Positions 34,695 through 46,706 of a stretch of 64,000 nt of DNA are shown in pieces (within the stretch, counting starts at the first letter, position 1; each line of letters starts with the position of its first letter). The DNA lies in NCBI GenBank assembly GCA_041695085.1, contig JBGFRO010000027.1:62001-126000 (forward strand), in the 5' to 3' direction. The position numbers and the translations under genes are program-made. The notes under the pieces are model-generated. The model ran no database searches, had not been told where the DNA came from, and saw nothing but the letters and a program-made list of their open reading frames with translations. This DNA comes from DYFT01 sp041695085 (GTDB lineage: Bacteria; Bacteroidota; Ignavibacteria; UBA10030).

Positions 34695-36995
34695 GTGAAG
34701 ACCCTGCGCAAACGTGTCCGTTGTATCGCTCTCTTGAGCAGCCTCTTCCCCTTCCTCTCCGGCTCGTTCTTTCTTCCCCCTTCCTTCCCTGCGCTCGTCG
34801 GGTCTCATGAGGTCCCGGATAAAATCGAAGCGATCTACGCTCCGTTCGACACCCTTTCGACCGACGTAAGCGACTACATCTGGCCGACGAACGCGAGCAC
34901 CATCATCACCTCTTCCTTCGGCGACTACCGACGCACGCATTTCCATGGCGGGATCGACATCTCCACCAACAACCAACGCGGTTATCCGGTCTACGCATCG
35001 CGGAGCGGACACGTCTCGCGCATCCGGATCTCACCGTATGGATATGGAAAGATGTTGTATGTACGACATCCCGACGGTTACGTAACCACCTATGCTCATC
35101 TTCAGAAGTTCAACAACGAAATCGATACCTTTGTGAAGACAGAACAGAAGCGAAGAAGGCGCATCTCACTCGATATCGAGATCCATCCTTCACTCTTTCC
35201 GGTGGAAAAAGGAGAAATCATTGCATACACCGGCGACACGGGAGTCGGGTCGGCGCATCTCCATTTCGAAGTGCGAGATACGGGGATGAATCCGGTCAAC
35301 CCATTCTTGTTCCCCGTAATCGCTTCCTCCGTGCAGGATGAGGTGGAACCGACCTTTCACGCCATCGCCCTTTCTCCGTTGGATCACCATTCGATTGTCC
35401 AAGGCAAGAAGCGAACGGTCGTGATATCGACGAGCCGCGTCCGTGCGGGAGAGTATAGCGTGCAGGGCGTCTTGCGCCTCACTGGCGCCATCGGTTTGAG
35501 TGTTCGAGTAACCGATCGCAGCAACGTGAAGCGTTATCAAACCGGCGCGCACCGATTCGAAATGTATCTCGACGACAAACTCATATTCTCCTCCGTCAAG
35601 AATCGCATCCCTGAGCGACACTCGAAGCAAATTGCTCTGCATTACGACGCAAAGCTTCTACGCGCCCGAAAAGGTCGCTTCGAGAAACTGTATATCGCAG
35701 AAGGAAACCTCCTCCCGTTCTACAACAGACTGCCGGAAGGAGCCGGCGTCTTCCGCACGTCAGAACACGAAGAGGGCAAACATACTCTGCGCATCGTGGC
35801 GTGGGATGTCAACGGAAATCGCTCGACTCTGACGGCGCACCTGATTCTCAATCACCCCCCTGAGTTGGAACTTGGACGCGTCGGTTCTCGCCCGGTCCTG
35901 ATCCTGAAAGACCCTTCGCAAGTTCAACAGATCGCTGTCTGGACCCAACCCTTCGGTACCAAGGGCTGGAACAGAACTACCCTTTCACCCGAACGACTTG
36001 CGATCGGTGAAGGAGGACTGATCTTGCCGTTCGATCTCTCCAAGCTCAATGCCTTGAAAGTCGTTGCCGAAAATAAGTTTGGCACTCCTTCGTACCCCGC
36101 ATTCCTCGTTTCACCTTCCGGGCGCGGAACGCCATCGGGTCTCGACCTCGAATTGGAAGAAGAACATACCTTCCTTCACATCACGCTGCGGGCAAAAGCT
36201 CCCATCGTTGGGAAGCCGACCGTGGGCATCCGAACGGGAGAGCAGATAATGGAGCTAGAATCCGTTGCAGTGGACATCGATGAATACGTCGCCACGTTCC
36301 CATGGAAGGAGGCGGAGGATGGTCTTTTTCACGTTCAGGCCTCTGCAACGATTCAAGGTAAAAGTGTCACGGCTCATCGATCACGTCGGCTTTTCGTCGT
36401 CGATCCGAAACGAGGTCGCAACATCGTTTCAGATGATGGTGAATTCAGCGTGACCTTTCCGCCACACAGCTTGTATGCTCCCCTCGTTTGCTGGATTGAA
36501 AAAGAGGAGAATGGCTATACGGTACATCCGACGGAGACCGTTCTGGCGAAGCCGGTCTTTGTTCGGTTCAAATCGCAGAACGCGTCCTCCGCGAACAAAC
36601 TCGGGCTCTTCTTTTCGGATGGCGGAGGGTACGGCTTGCTACAGTCCGAAGTCGAAGAGGATGCTTACGATGCTCGGATCGGCCGTTATCTCGGTTCCTT
36701 TGCTTTGCTTCGCGACGAGATTCCCCCCACCATCTCACACTTGCGCGCAACGGCTCGCGGCGGAAAGGTGGCTATAGCTTTTCGTCTTACCGACAACCTT
36801 TCCGGTATCGATAGCGAAAGATTCACCGTGCTCCTCAATGAAGAGTTCCTTCCGGTCGAATATGATCCGGAAACCAAGCGCGTGTCGTACGAAGGCACGC
36901 ATCGGCTCAGAAAAGGACGACACACGCTTCGCATCGCGATCGCCGACCGGATGGGGAACGAGAGAAGGCTTTCAAAAACTTTCACTGCCCAGTAG
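34695..36995 (+). CDS. Exported M23/LytM-type peptidase with long C-terminal β-rich region
   Basis: 766 residues, GTG start with AAAGGAG upstream. Signal-like hydrophobic N-terminus. The LytM domain (about 65-215) has both zinc motifs: HFHGGID and HLHFE, with the YAHL strand between. It should be a peptidoglycan endopeptidase or an inactive divisome/lipoprotein partner. The remaining ~550 residues are β-rich with Ig-like segments (HTLRIVAWDVNGNRS repeated near the end as HTLRIAIADRMGNER) and do not match a family I can name. Confidence 0.9.
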   Translation: MKTLRKRVRCIALLSSLFPFLSGSFFLPPSFPALVGSHEVPDKIEAIYAPFDTLSTDVSDYIWPTNASTIITSSFGDYRRTHFHGGIDISTNNQRGYPVYASRSGHVSRIRISPYGYGKMLYVRHPDGYVTTYAHLQKFNNEIDTFVKTEQKRRRRISLDIEIHPSLFPVEKGEIIAYTGDTGVGSAHLHFEVRDTGMNPVNPFLFPVIASSVQDEVEPTFHAIALSPLDHHSIVQGKKRTVVISTSRVRAGEYSVQGVLRLTGAIGLSVRVTDRSNVKRYQTGAHRFEMYLDDKLIFSSVKNRIPERHSKQIALHYDAKLLRARKGRFEKLYIAEGNLLPFYNRLPEGAGVFRTSEHEEGKHTLRIVAWDVNGNRSTLTAHLILNHPPELELGRVGSRPVLILKDPSQVQQIAVWTQPFGTKGWNRTTLSPERLAIGEGGLILPFDLSKLNALKVVAENKFGTPSYPAFLVSPSGRGTPSGLDLELEEEHTFLHITLRAKAPIVGKPTVGIRTGEQIMELESVAVDIDEYVATFPWKEAEDGLFHVQASATIQGKSVTAHRSRRLFVVDPKRGRNIVSDDGEFSVTFPPHSLYAPLVCWIEKEENGYTVHPTETVLAKPVFVRFKSQNASSANKLGLFFSDGGGYGLLQSEVEEDAYDARIGRYLGSFALLRDEIPPTISHLRATARGGKVAIAFRLTDNLSGIDSERFTVLLNEEFLPVEYDPETKRVSYEGTHRLRKGRHTLRIAIADRMGNERRLSKTFTAQ

Positions 36996-37105
36996 GAATG
37001 CCTTCAAGAAGTTCTTGCCAGAAAAAGAATCATTACTGCTCCTGATGAGCTACTCCGAACACGCCACGTCGCGACTTCTCACGCCTTTTCTCTCAAGATC
37101 AAGAA

Positions 37106-37134
37106 TTGATTTCCGATCCAATTTTTCGTTTATT
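37106..37134 (+). promoter_or_regulatory. Predicted valS promoter
   Basis: TTGATT (37106-37111), 17 bases, TTTATT (37129-37134). It would give a leader of about 145 bases that includes the terminator hairpin at 37244. Confidence 0.4.
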
Positions 37135-37243
37135 GGTTCCATACGAGCTTAAGTCTCCAAACTCCTTCTCCCTGCACGGAAGGACCCTTCGAGGTGCTTG
37201 CAGAAAAGAAGTAAGTTTCAACTGAAGTCCTCCAGATCGAACC

Positions 37244-37273
37244 GGGTAGCTCACCTGAGCTACCCTTTTGTTT
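37244..37273 (+). terminator. Intrinsic terminator just before valS (possible attenuator)
   Basis: A perfect 10-bp inverted repeat GGGTAGCTCA-CC-TGAGCTACCC is followed by TTTTGTTT. The T-tract ends 11 bases before the valS ATG. It ends the LytM operon or controls read-through into valS. TGAGCTAC also occurs at 37046-37053 and could compete for the 5' arm in a read-through message. Confidence 0.8.
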
Positions 37274-37284
37274 ACCTGTTGATT

Positions 37285-39990
<2,706 letters not shown>

Positions 39991-40039
39991 AGATTCTCTA
40001 CGAGCATCTCGGACCCCTCGTCAAAGACGGAGAGAGATT

Positions 40040-40450
40040 ATGGTCCCTCAATCGCTGCAGTACCTCGGCGAGCTTCGATGCCGAGTAACCCATGAAGCGA
40101 GCGGCGTGCAACTCGTTACCGACGCTCCGACGGACAATCACGGTAAGGGGGAGAGTTTTTCGCCGACCGACCTACTCGTGTCCGCCCTCGTCAGCTGTCA
40201 GATTACGACGATGGGGATCGCGGCTCGCGCCGAAGGAATTCCCCTGGATGGCACGCGTGTGTATGCGGAGAAGCATATGAGCGCCGATCCGCCGCGTCGT
40301 GTTGCACGGGTGGTCGTGCGCATCGAGTTCCCCGACGGTCTGAACGCGCAGCAGCGAAGCAGAGTCGAGCACATCGCCCGCACCTGTCCCGTTGCCCTCA
40401 GCGTTCATCCCGCGATCCAGATCGACCTTTCGTTCCATTATCCCGATTGA
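40040..40450 (+). CDS. OsmC/Ohr family peroxide-response protein
   Basis: 136 residues from ATG 40040 (GGAGAGAG upstream). The two redox cysteines of the family are present (LVSCQITTM and ARTCPVALS), about 60 residues apart. YhfA/OsmC-like thiol peroxidases reduce organic hydroperoxides. 50 bases after valS, probably co-transcribed. Confidence 0.9.
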   Translation: MVPQSLQYLGELRCRVTHEASGVQLVTDAPTDNHGKGESFSPTDLLVSALVSCQITTMGIAARAEGIPLDGTRVYAEKHMSADPPRRVARVVVRIEFPDGLNAQQRSRVEHIARTCPVALSVHPAIQIDLSFHYPD

Positions 40451-40508
40451 ACACCCATGCTCCATTCGATTTCGAACCTGTCACGACCGATACGGTCGGG
40501 AGGTTGTC

Positions 40509-41552
40509 ATGCACCGCTTCATCTTCGCTTCCCTTCTTCTCGTCTCACTTGTCAGTTGCACACGAGTGCTGTATAAGGAGATGTATCCTACTCTCCTCGA
40601 CGGCAAATACGACCCCGAGTTCCCATATCAGGCTTCGTCGAAGCAGCTTGAAGAGATCAGCCACACCATTCAACGCGTCAACACGCTCACCTCGTACCGC
40701 GCCTACAGCTTTGCACTTGACGAGCAGGTGACGAAATCGAATCTGACGCCCGAAGTATTGAAGCGGCGGGAGGGTTCCAGCGCGCGCCTCTCCAACGAAA
40801 ATGCCGGCACGGCAACCGTGATCGGGTATGAGCATCACCACCTTGCGCTTCTGACGTGTGCGCATGTGGTTGACGCACCCGATACCCTCTTCGCCTACTA
40901 TCGCACGGAGGAGGGGAAACCGACGCCGTACCTCCGTTCCGTTTCTGTCAAGATCAGTCACGCTATTTTCCTCACAGCCTCCCTTCAAATTGGATCGCTG
41001 GAGCTGTTGGCGGTCGATCGTCATTTCGATCTGGCCATCATCGGAACTCGCCTTACCGAAGATCCCACCTTTCGCGTGTCGGTTTTCGCCTACCCGCTCG
41101 GCAAGTCGAGAGAGTTGGAGTGGGGGACGTTTGTGTACATCTTCGGCTACCCGGCGGGATACAAGGTCATTACCAAAGGCATCGTCAGCAGTCCGAACCG
41201 TGATCGACACGGGTCGTTCTTAGTGGATGCCGTTCTAACGGGAGGTTCCAGCGGAGGGATTGCCGTGGCGATTCGTGACGGCATACCGAACTTCGAGCTG
41301 GTTGGAATGATGACTTCGTCGAGTGGAAGATCGTGGAATGCTGTCGTTCCTTTTACGGACGAGGATGCAGAGCGTTCAGGCCCTTCCGAACCGTACACCG
41401 GTCCGCTGCGTGTGGAGAGGAGGCGCGAGATTCACTACGGGATTGCACAAGCCATCTCTTCGGAAGCGATCCTTGGATTCATCGAACAACACCGACGACA
41501 ACTTCAACAGAAGGGATACTCCCTCACAAGCTTTCTCAGGCGGCGTCAGTGA
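40509..41552 (+). CDS. Lipoprotein trypsin-like serine protease
   Basis: 347 residues from ATG 40509 (GGGAGG five bases upstream). Signal peptide and lipobox LVSC. Trypsin-like fold with a complete triad: His in LLTCAHVVD, Asp in RHFDLAIIG, Ser in LTGGSSGGIAV. No PDZ domain, unlike DegP/DegQ. Predicted to sit on the inner face of an envelope membrane and cut misfolded or regulatory substrates. The N-terminal ~70 mature residues match nothing I know. Confidence 0.85.
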   Translation: MHRFIFASLLLVSLVSCTRVLYKEMYPTLLDGKYDPEFPYQASSKQLEEISHTIQRVNTLTSYRAYSFALDEQVTKSNLTPEVLKRREGSSARLSNENAGTATVIGYEHHHLALLTCAHVVDAPDTLFAYYRTEEGKPTPYLRSVSVKISHAIFLTASLQIGSLELLAVDRHFDLAIIGTRLTEDPTFRVSVFAYPLGKSRELEWGTFVYIFGYPAGYKVITKGIVSSPNRDRHGSFLVDAVLTGGSSGGIAVAIRDGIPNFELVGMMTSSSGRSWNAVVPFTDEDAERSGPSEPYTGPLRVERRREIHYGIAQAISSEAILGFIEQHRRQLQQKGYSLTSFLRRRQ

Positions 41553-41865
41553 GATCGATTGTCCGCCTTGATGAGGACCGGATTCGATTTCTTCTTTCGT
41601 AACGCATTGAGTAGGCGAGATGGAAGAGGGAAGGTCGAACAGCAGAGTTGTTGCGTAAGAATGGCTTGCGCGGTATATTGGGCCTGGCGGGAACCGAGAG
41701 CGAAGAGGTGCGCTATCTTCAAGAAGGCTCGATCCTCACCTTGGAGTGCATGGTAGCTGTTATTCGGGTTTGCCGGTTTGAAATCTGGGTTCACCAATCT
41801 TCCGTAGATTTGCGTCAGATCCCCAAGCAATTGTTCAAATCTTCCGAACTATTGATAGGTTGTTG
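41553..41865. other. Gap before pcm: promoter and long leader
   Basis: No convincing gene. TTG (41651-41653)-20 bases-TATATTGG (41674-41681) is a good promoter candidate, leaving a leader of about 180 bases before pcm in which I see no clear hairpin or riboswitch. Confidence 0.4.
41651..41681 (+). promoter_or_regulatory. Predicted promoter of pcm and the spermidine-synthase-like gene
   Basis: TTG, 20 bases, TATATTGG; identical -7 box to those at 33578, 45043 and 63704. Confidence 0.5.
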
Positions 41866-42558
41866 ATGATTCACCTTATCCTTATCCTCGTCTTTACCAT
41901 AATTTCCCCTCGCTTGCTTCAAGCTCCCCACTTCGAGCGTGAACGCCAGCGGATGGTCGTTTCTCAAATCGAGCGACGCTCTATCAAGGATACGTCGACA
42001 CTCCGAGCCATGCGCACCGTTCCGCGGCATCTCTTCGTTCCATCGCACCTCATCCGACAGGCGTACGACGACAACCCACTCCCTATCGGTTTCGGTCAAA
42101 CCATCTCGCAGCCGTACATCGTGGCTTACATGACCGAGGTCGTCCGACCGAAAGCTCACCATCGGGTCCTCGAAATCGGAGCCGGATCGGGTTATCAGGC
42201 AGCTGTGCTCGCCGAAATCGTCAAACACGTTTACACGATCGAAATCATCCCGGAACTTGCGACACAGGCCGAGGAGCGTCTGGAGCGAATGCAGTACACA
42301 AATGTCTCAGTCAAGACCGGCGATGGCTACTACGGCTGGCCCGAACACGCTCCGTTCGACGCCATCGTTGTAACCGCCGCGGCGGAGTACATTCCTCCAC
42401 CGCTCATCGAGCAGCTTCGTGACGGCGGACGCATGGTGATTCCCGTCGGTTCGCCGTTCTTCGTTCAAACGTTGATGCTTGTGGAAAAACTGAATGGTCG
42501 CATCACCACCACAAGCCTCATCCCTGTGCGCTTCGTCCCCTTCCGGAGAGCGCCTTGA
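41866..42558 (+). CDS. pcm: Protein-L-isoaspartate O-methyltransferase, exported form
   Basis: 230 residues from ATG 41866. S-adenosylmethionine-dependent methylation of isoaspartyl residues in damaged proteins. Motifs: FVPSHLIRQAYDDNPLPIGFGQTISQPYIVAYM and VLEIGAGSGYQAAVLAE. An unusual N-terminal hydrophobic leader (MIHLILILVFTIISPRLLQ) precedes the catalytic domain, which suggests a periplasmic or membrane-anchored enzyme; E. coli PCM is cytosolic. The stop codon overlaps the next ATG (TGATG). Confidence 0.93.
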   Translation: MIHLILILVFTIISPRLLQAPHFERERQRMVVSQIERRSIKDTSTLRAMRTVPRHLFVPSHLIRQAYDDNPLPIGFGQTISQPYIVAYMTEVVRPKAHHRVLEIGAGSGYQAAVLAEIVKHVYTIEIIPELATQAEERLERMQYTNVSVKTGDGYYGWPEHAPFDAIVVTAAAEYIPPPLIEQLRDGGRMVIPVGSPFFVQTLMLVEKLNGRITTTSLIPVRFVPFRRAP

Positions 42559-44981
42559 TGCAGCAAGAATTCTTCCTCCCCCGTCTCCCCCTCGCTCTCT
42601 CCCTTCATTCCCTCGCCCTCATCGCCTTCCAGATTGAGCTGATGCACCTGCTCTCCATCACTCAATGGCATCACTTCGCCTTTATGGTGATCTCGATGGC
42701 GATGCTCGGATTCGGCGCGAGCGGAACCGTGCTGGCTCTCATGCGGACGAACGTCCGACAGTCGTCTCACCTGTTGATCCCCTTTTCGATGGTCGTGAGC
42801 GGAATGCTGATGTCGCTGACTATCCTCGCAACGCAAAAGCTGATCCCCTTCGACTCCTACCTTCTGTTTGTCGAACCATTACAACTTCTTAAGCTGCTCC
42901 TGAACTACCTTTTTCTATTTCTTCCTTTGTTTGTGGGTGCGGTTGCGATCGGAGCGGCGTTTATCAGTCGGACGGAACAAGTTGGGAAGCTCTACTTCGC
43001 CAATCTGTTAGGGTCCGGAATGGGCGCGGGTGCAGCTCTTCTTGCAATGTCGTTCGTGGACCCAATTCAGCTTGCGATGGTGACGGGACTTGTTTCGGTC
43101 GCGGGGGGGACAATCTCGTCACCGAAATCATTGCTCCGTCTTGTGCGAATCGTGGTGCCGACTGCTGTCTTGATCATCGTCATTCTTGCTGTAACTGCAC
43201 CCGATCCTTCGTATTCACAATTCAAGAGCTTCAGCCGCATTCTGAATTTGCCCGACGTCACCCTCCTTCGCGAGCGGCCAAGTCCATACGGGCATTTGCA
43301 TCTGGTGAAATCGCCCGCCCTGCGGTATGCCCCTAACTTGAGCCTCGCCTATACCGATGCGATCACCGACCGCGCGTTCCTGTTGAACAATGGAAATCTA
43401 TTCGGCCCTATCAATGAATGGAGTCAGGAAGATGATTTTCATGTCCTCGATTTCACGACCGACGTTCTTCCGTACGTCTTCGGGGATCGGAAACGAGTGC
43501 TCATACTCTCCGCAGGGACGGGAACAGACGTGTCCCACGCTCTTCACCATGGCGCGTCTTCTGTTGTGGCGGTTGAACCGCATCGGCATGCGCTCGCGCT
43601 TTTGCGCGAGGTATTCCCGGAACAGCTTCGCTTCTACCTCGATGATCCGCGCGTCGTTCTTCACGCCACCGAACCTCGCACCTTCCTCGGGCGCGACACC
43701 ACGAACTTCGATCTTGTCGCCCTTCCCCTTCTCGAAGCATTCGGCGGTACGGCCGGCATCTTCGCTGTCCAGGAACAATACCTCCTTACGCAGGAAGCGT
43801 TTCAACAGCTCTGGCACCGTTTGAACCCGAACGGTCTCATCAGAGCATCGTCGTGGATCGACTACCCACCGCGTGCACCGCTTCGCCTTCTTGCAACGCT
43901 CGTTGAATTGCTTGAGGATGAGGGGATGGATCAGCCCGTTCTGCATCTCGCTGCGGTGCGGAATTGGGGCACCATCACGTTCCTCGTCAAGCGAAGCCCG
44001 TTCGAACCTTCGGAACTTGCGGCCATTCGAGAGACCAGTCGACGGCTTCTGTTCGACCCAACTCTTTTGCCCGATCTCCATCCATCCGAGCGGATGCACT
44101 TTCATCACATGGCCGACACAACCTTCCTCTTTCTCTTGGATGAAATCCTTGCCGGCGATCGACGGCAACTCTATGAAGAATACCGGTTCAACATCAGACC
44201 AGCTACCGACAATCAGCCCTACTTCTCGCAGTTCTTGAAATGGATGAACCTTTCTCATTTTCTCGACCTCTACGGCCAACAGGTCTTCCCCTTTTTGGAA
44301 CTCGGCTCCTTGACCATTGGCATCACGTTCGTTCAGATCTCGATCGCTGCAATCGTGCTGGTTGCCATTCCGCTCTTCAAGAGAGGCCGCCGGGCTCCTC
44401 TCACCTCGTGGACACTGCTGTATTTCAGCGGACTCGGACTTGGCTTCATGTTTTATGAAATCGTGCTCATCCAACGCTTCATCCTCTATTTTGGAAGTCC
44501 TGTAATTGCGGCAGCAGTTGTGATTGGTCTCGTTCTCGCATGCTCCGGCGTCGGCAGTTACCTTTCTTCGTCATTTCACCCGACACGTGAGCGACTCACC
44601 CTCATCCTCGCAGCGACCGGAATTCTTCTTCTTGGCCACTTCTTGATCACCGAAGCGCTCTTGCAGAACACCATCGGCTCACCAATCAGCGTAAGGACCA
44701 TCATTACATTGTTGCTCATCGCGCCTCCCGCCATTGCGATGGGGATGCCATTTCCATTAGGATTGCGACAGCTTGCTGCGACGCATCAGGATTCGATCGC
44801 GTGGGCATGGAGTATCAATGGATGTGCTTCTATCATTTCTACGGCACTTGCAACACTCATTGCACTCGAGGTGGGTTTCCGCACCGTTTCCTTGCTTGCC
44901 GCATTTGCCTATGCGGTGACGCTTATTGGGACCGTCGCGCTTTTGAGCCGCGGCAACTCGGAGGAGATCGAGCGTGAGTGA
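42558..44981 (+). CDS. Membrane protein with spermidine-synthase-like domain
   Basis: 807 residues. An N-terminal block of about six transmembrane helices (20-235), then a cytosolic S-adenosylmethionine-binding Rossmann domain of the polyamine aminopropyltransferase kind (VLILSAGTGTDVSHALHHGASSVVAVEPH), then a second block of about seven helices (570-800). The spermidine-synthase catalytic GGGEG motif is replaced by SAGTGTD, so aminopropyl transfer is doubtful. Such fusions are widespread in environmental bacteria without an assigned role. It overlaps pcm by one base, hinting at a shared methyl-donor theme. Confidence 0.85.
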   Translation: MQQEFFLPRLPLALSLHSLALIAFQIELMHLLSITQWHHFAFMVISMAMLGFGASGTVLALMRTNVRQSSHLLIPFSMVVSGMLMSLTILATQKLIPFDSYLLFVEPLQLLKLLLNYLFLFLPLFVGAVAIGAAFISRTEQVGKLYFANLLGSGMGAGAALLAMSFVDPIQLAMVTGLVSVAGGTISSPKSLLRLVRIVVPTAVLIIVILAVTAPDPSYSQFKSFSRILNLPDVTLLRERPSPYGHLHLVKSPALRYAPNLSLAYTDAITDRAFLLNNGNLFGPINEWSQEDDFHVLDFTTDVLPYVFGDRKRVLILSAGTGTDVSHALHHGASSVVAVEPHRHALALLREVFPEQLRFYLDDPRVVLHATEPRTFLGRDTTNFDLVALPLLEAFGGTAGIFAVQEQYLLTQEAFQQLWHRLNPNGLIRASSWIDYPPRAPLRLLATLVELLEDEGMDQPVLHLAAVRNWGTITFLVKRSPFEPSELAAIRETSRRLLFDPTLLPDLHPSERMHFHHMADTTFLFLLDEILAGDRRQLYEEYRFNIRPATDNQPYFSQFLKWMNLSHFLDLYGQQVFPFLELGSLTIGITFVQISIAAIVLVAIPLFKRGRRAPLTSWTLLYFSGLGLGFMFYEIVLIQRFILYFGSPVIAAAVVIGLVLACSGVGSYLSSSFHPTRERLTLILAATGILLLGHFLITEALLQNTIGSPISVRTIITLLLIAPPAIAMGMPFPLGLRQLAATHQDSIAWAWSINGCASIISTALATLIALEVGFRTVSLLAAFAYAVTLIGTVALLSRGNSEEIERE

Positions 44982-45019
44982 GCCGAAGAGACATTTTCTT
45001 TTCGAAGTTGTCTCACCGT

Positions 45020-45050
45020 TTGATTCCGTAGACGCTGTTCGCTATATTGG
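45020..45050 (+). promoter_or_regulatory. Predicted promoter ahead of the dinB remnant
   Basis: TTTG (45019-45022), 20 bases, TATATTGG (45043-45050). It originally served dinB and may now drive the amidohydrolase genes about 350 bases downstream. Confidence 0.45.
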
Positions 45051-45068
45051 CGCGTCGTTGTTTCAAAA

Positions 45069-45323
45069 TTGATTCCACCGATCGAATCCAGCTTACGCGC
45101 GAATTCCCAACATCGTACACCCCACATCGCCCATCTCGATCTTGGTTGCTTCTCCGTCTCCAGCGAGCATATCAAAAATCCGGAGCTCCGAGGAAAGCCG
45201 GTCATCGTTGGAGAAAATCCGAGCGGTCGCGGAGTTGTTGCCTCGGCATCGTACGACGCGCGCGCTCGGCCTGCGGTCGGCTCTGCCCACCGCATGCGCC
45301 CTGCGCAGAAAATTTTGAGATGA
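45069..45323 (+). pseudogene. dinB: Truncated DNA polymerase IV (dinB) fragment
   Basis: The translated piece (IAHLDLGCFSVS, IKNPELRGKPVIVG, GRGVVASASYDARA) is the start of a Y-family polymerase, normally 350-420 residues. The second metal-binding Asp of the D-x-D/C motif is Gly here. After YDAR the frame shifts: losing one GC unit in a GCGCGC run (45258-45265) puts LGLRSALPTACALRRKF in another frame, and a stop follows. Nothing of the palm, fingers or little-finger domains follows downstream. An old gene remnant between the spermidine-synthase-like gene and the amidohydrolases; the rest of the gap holds nothing else. Confidence 0.85.
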
Positions 45324-45398
45324 CATTATCCACACAGGTGGAGTCTCAAGATTCTCCATCACTGATCTCATCACACACTTCTCTGAGGAGGTTATTTC

Positions 45399-46706
45399 AT
45401 GCCGCATCGCATCCCGAAACTCTTTGCTCTATCGCTCTGCATCCTTGCAAACACCGGCGCGCAAGAAGCTCCCATCGTCTTCGAAGGAGCCTTGATCTAT
45501 CCCATTGAAGGGGAACCGATTCCGAACGGGCGACTTGTCGTACAGCACGGGAAGGTGCTCGCTCTCGGCGCCTCCGACGCCGTCGCACTCCCCGCCAACG
45601 CTGTCGTACGAAATGTGCAAGGGAAAGTGATCATCCCCGGTCTCGTCGATACGCATTCGCACATTGGCGACGGATCGGGAGGCGACCGATCCGCCTCCCT
45701 GCACCCCGAGGTGCGCATCCTCGACGCCATTGACGTGCGCAGCAAGACCTTCAAGAAAGCTTTGGCGGGAGGGATCACAACGGTGAATGTGATGCCGGGA
45801 TCGGGACATTTGATGAGCGGTCAGACTGCCTACCTTAAGATCCGACAAGCAAACACAATCAACGACATGCTCTTCTGCCGCGATCCGCTCAACGATATCT
45901 GCGGCGGGATGAAGATGGCGAACGGCACCAACTCGATTGGTGAAAAACCGTTCCCCGGCACGCGGGCAAAATCAGCCGCGCTCGTACGACAACTCTTCCT
46001 CAAAGCACAAGATTATCAATCAAAAATTGCCGCTGCGCAGGGGAATCCGGAAAAAATGCCCAAGCGCGACCTTGAGATGGAAGCACTCGTGCAGGTGTTG
46101 GAAGGAAAACGCATCGTGCATCATCACACGCACCGGCACGACGACATCCTGACAGTCTTGCGACTGGCACAGGAGTTCGGGTTTCGCGTCGTGTTGCACC
46201 ATGTGAGTGAAGCGTGGAAGGTAGCCAAAGAAATCGCGGCGGCGGGAGTCGGTTCCTCCATTATCGTGCTGGATGCGCCGGGAGGGAAGCTCGAGGCGAC
46301 AGATATTCGTTATGAAAACGGAGCCGAGCTGGAAAAAGCCGGAGCACTCGTTGCCTACCATACGGACGATGGCATTACCGATTCCCGACTGTTCCTTCGC
46401 TCGGCGGCATTCGGTGTCCGCGCGGGGATGTCACGCTCAAAAGCGCTCGAAGCGCTCACGATTGCCGGAGCCAAAATGCTCGATCTCCAGGACCGCGTGG
46501 GATCGCTGAAGCAGGGGAAGGACGCGGACTTTGTGATTCTCTCGGGAGATCCCTTCAGTGTCTACACGCACGTCGAGGAAACGTGGGTGGAAGGGGTGAA
46601 GATGTACGACCGGTCGAATCCGGAGGACAAAAAGTACGCCGTTGGAGGATATGATGTTTTTCGCCGCGATGCACACCTTGACGCGTGCGAGGGGGGTGTG
46701 GAATGA
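45399..46706 (+). CDS. Exported amidohydrolase, metal ligands intact
   Basis: 435 residues. GAGGAGG upstream; signal peptide about 1-20 (TGAQE). Amidohydrolase superfamily (imidazolonepropionase-like): HxH of strand 1 in VDTHSHIG, further His ligands in HHHTHRH and VLHHVSEA, and the catalytic Asp in YHTDDGI. Ends with the β-sandwich return (SLKQGKDADFVILSGDPF). Its stop overlaps the start of a degenerate paralogue (ATGA), so the pair is co-translated. The substrate is unknown. Confidence 0.92.
   Translation: MPHRIPKLFALSLCILANTGAQEAPIVFEGALIYPIEGEPIPNGRLVVQHGKVLALGASDAVALPANAVVRNVQGKVIIPGLVDTHSHIGDGSGGDRSASLHPEVRILDAIDVRSKTFKKALAGGITTVNVMPGSGHLMSGQTAYLKIRQANTINDMLFCRDPLNDICGGMKMANGTNSIGEKPFPGTRAKSAALVRQLFLKAQDYQSKIAAAQGNPEKMPKRDLEMEALVQVLEGKRIVHHHTHRHDDILTVLRLAQEFGFRVVLHHVSEAWKVAKEIAAAGVGSSIIVLDAPGGKLEATDIRYENGAELEKAGALVAYHTDDGITDSRLFLRSAAFGVRAGMSRSKALEALTIAGAKMLDLQDRVGSLKQGKDADFVILSGDPFSVYTHVEETWVEGVKMYDRSNPEDKKYAVGGYDVFRRDAHLDACEGGVE

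Noticed and set aside
37135..37284. T-box riboswitch upstream of valS
   Set aside because: No AGGGTGGnACCGCG-like T-box sequence or specifier loop could be found; only the terminator is present.
41546..41830. 94-residue frame on the minus strand before pcm
   Set aside because: No signal, domain or ribosome site, and a promoter for pcm runs through it on the other strand.
43398..44474. Long minus-strand frame inside the spermidine-synthase-like gene
   Set aside because: It is the complement of a clear membrane/SAM-domain gene and shows only low-complexity charged sequence.
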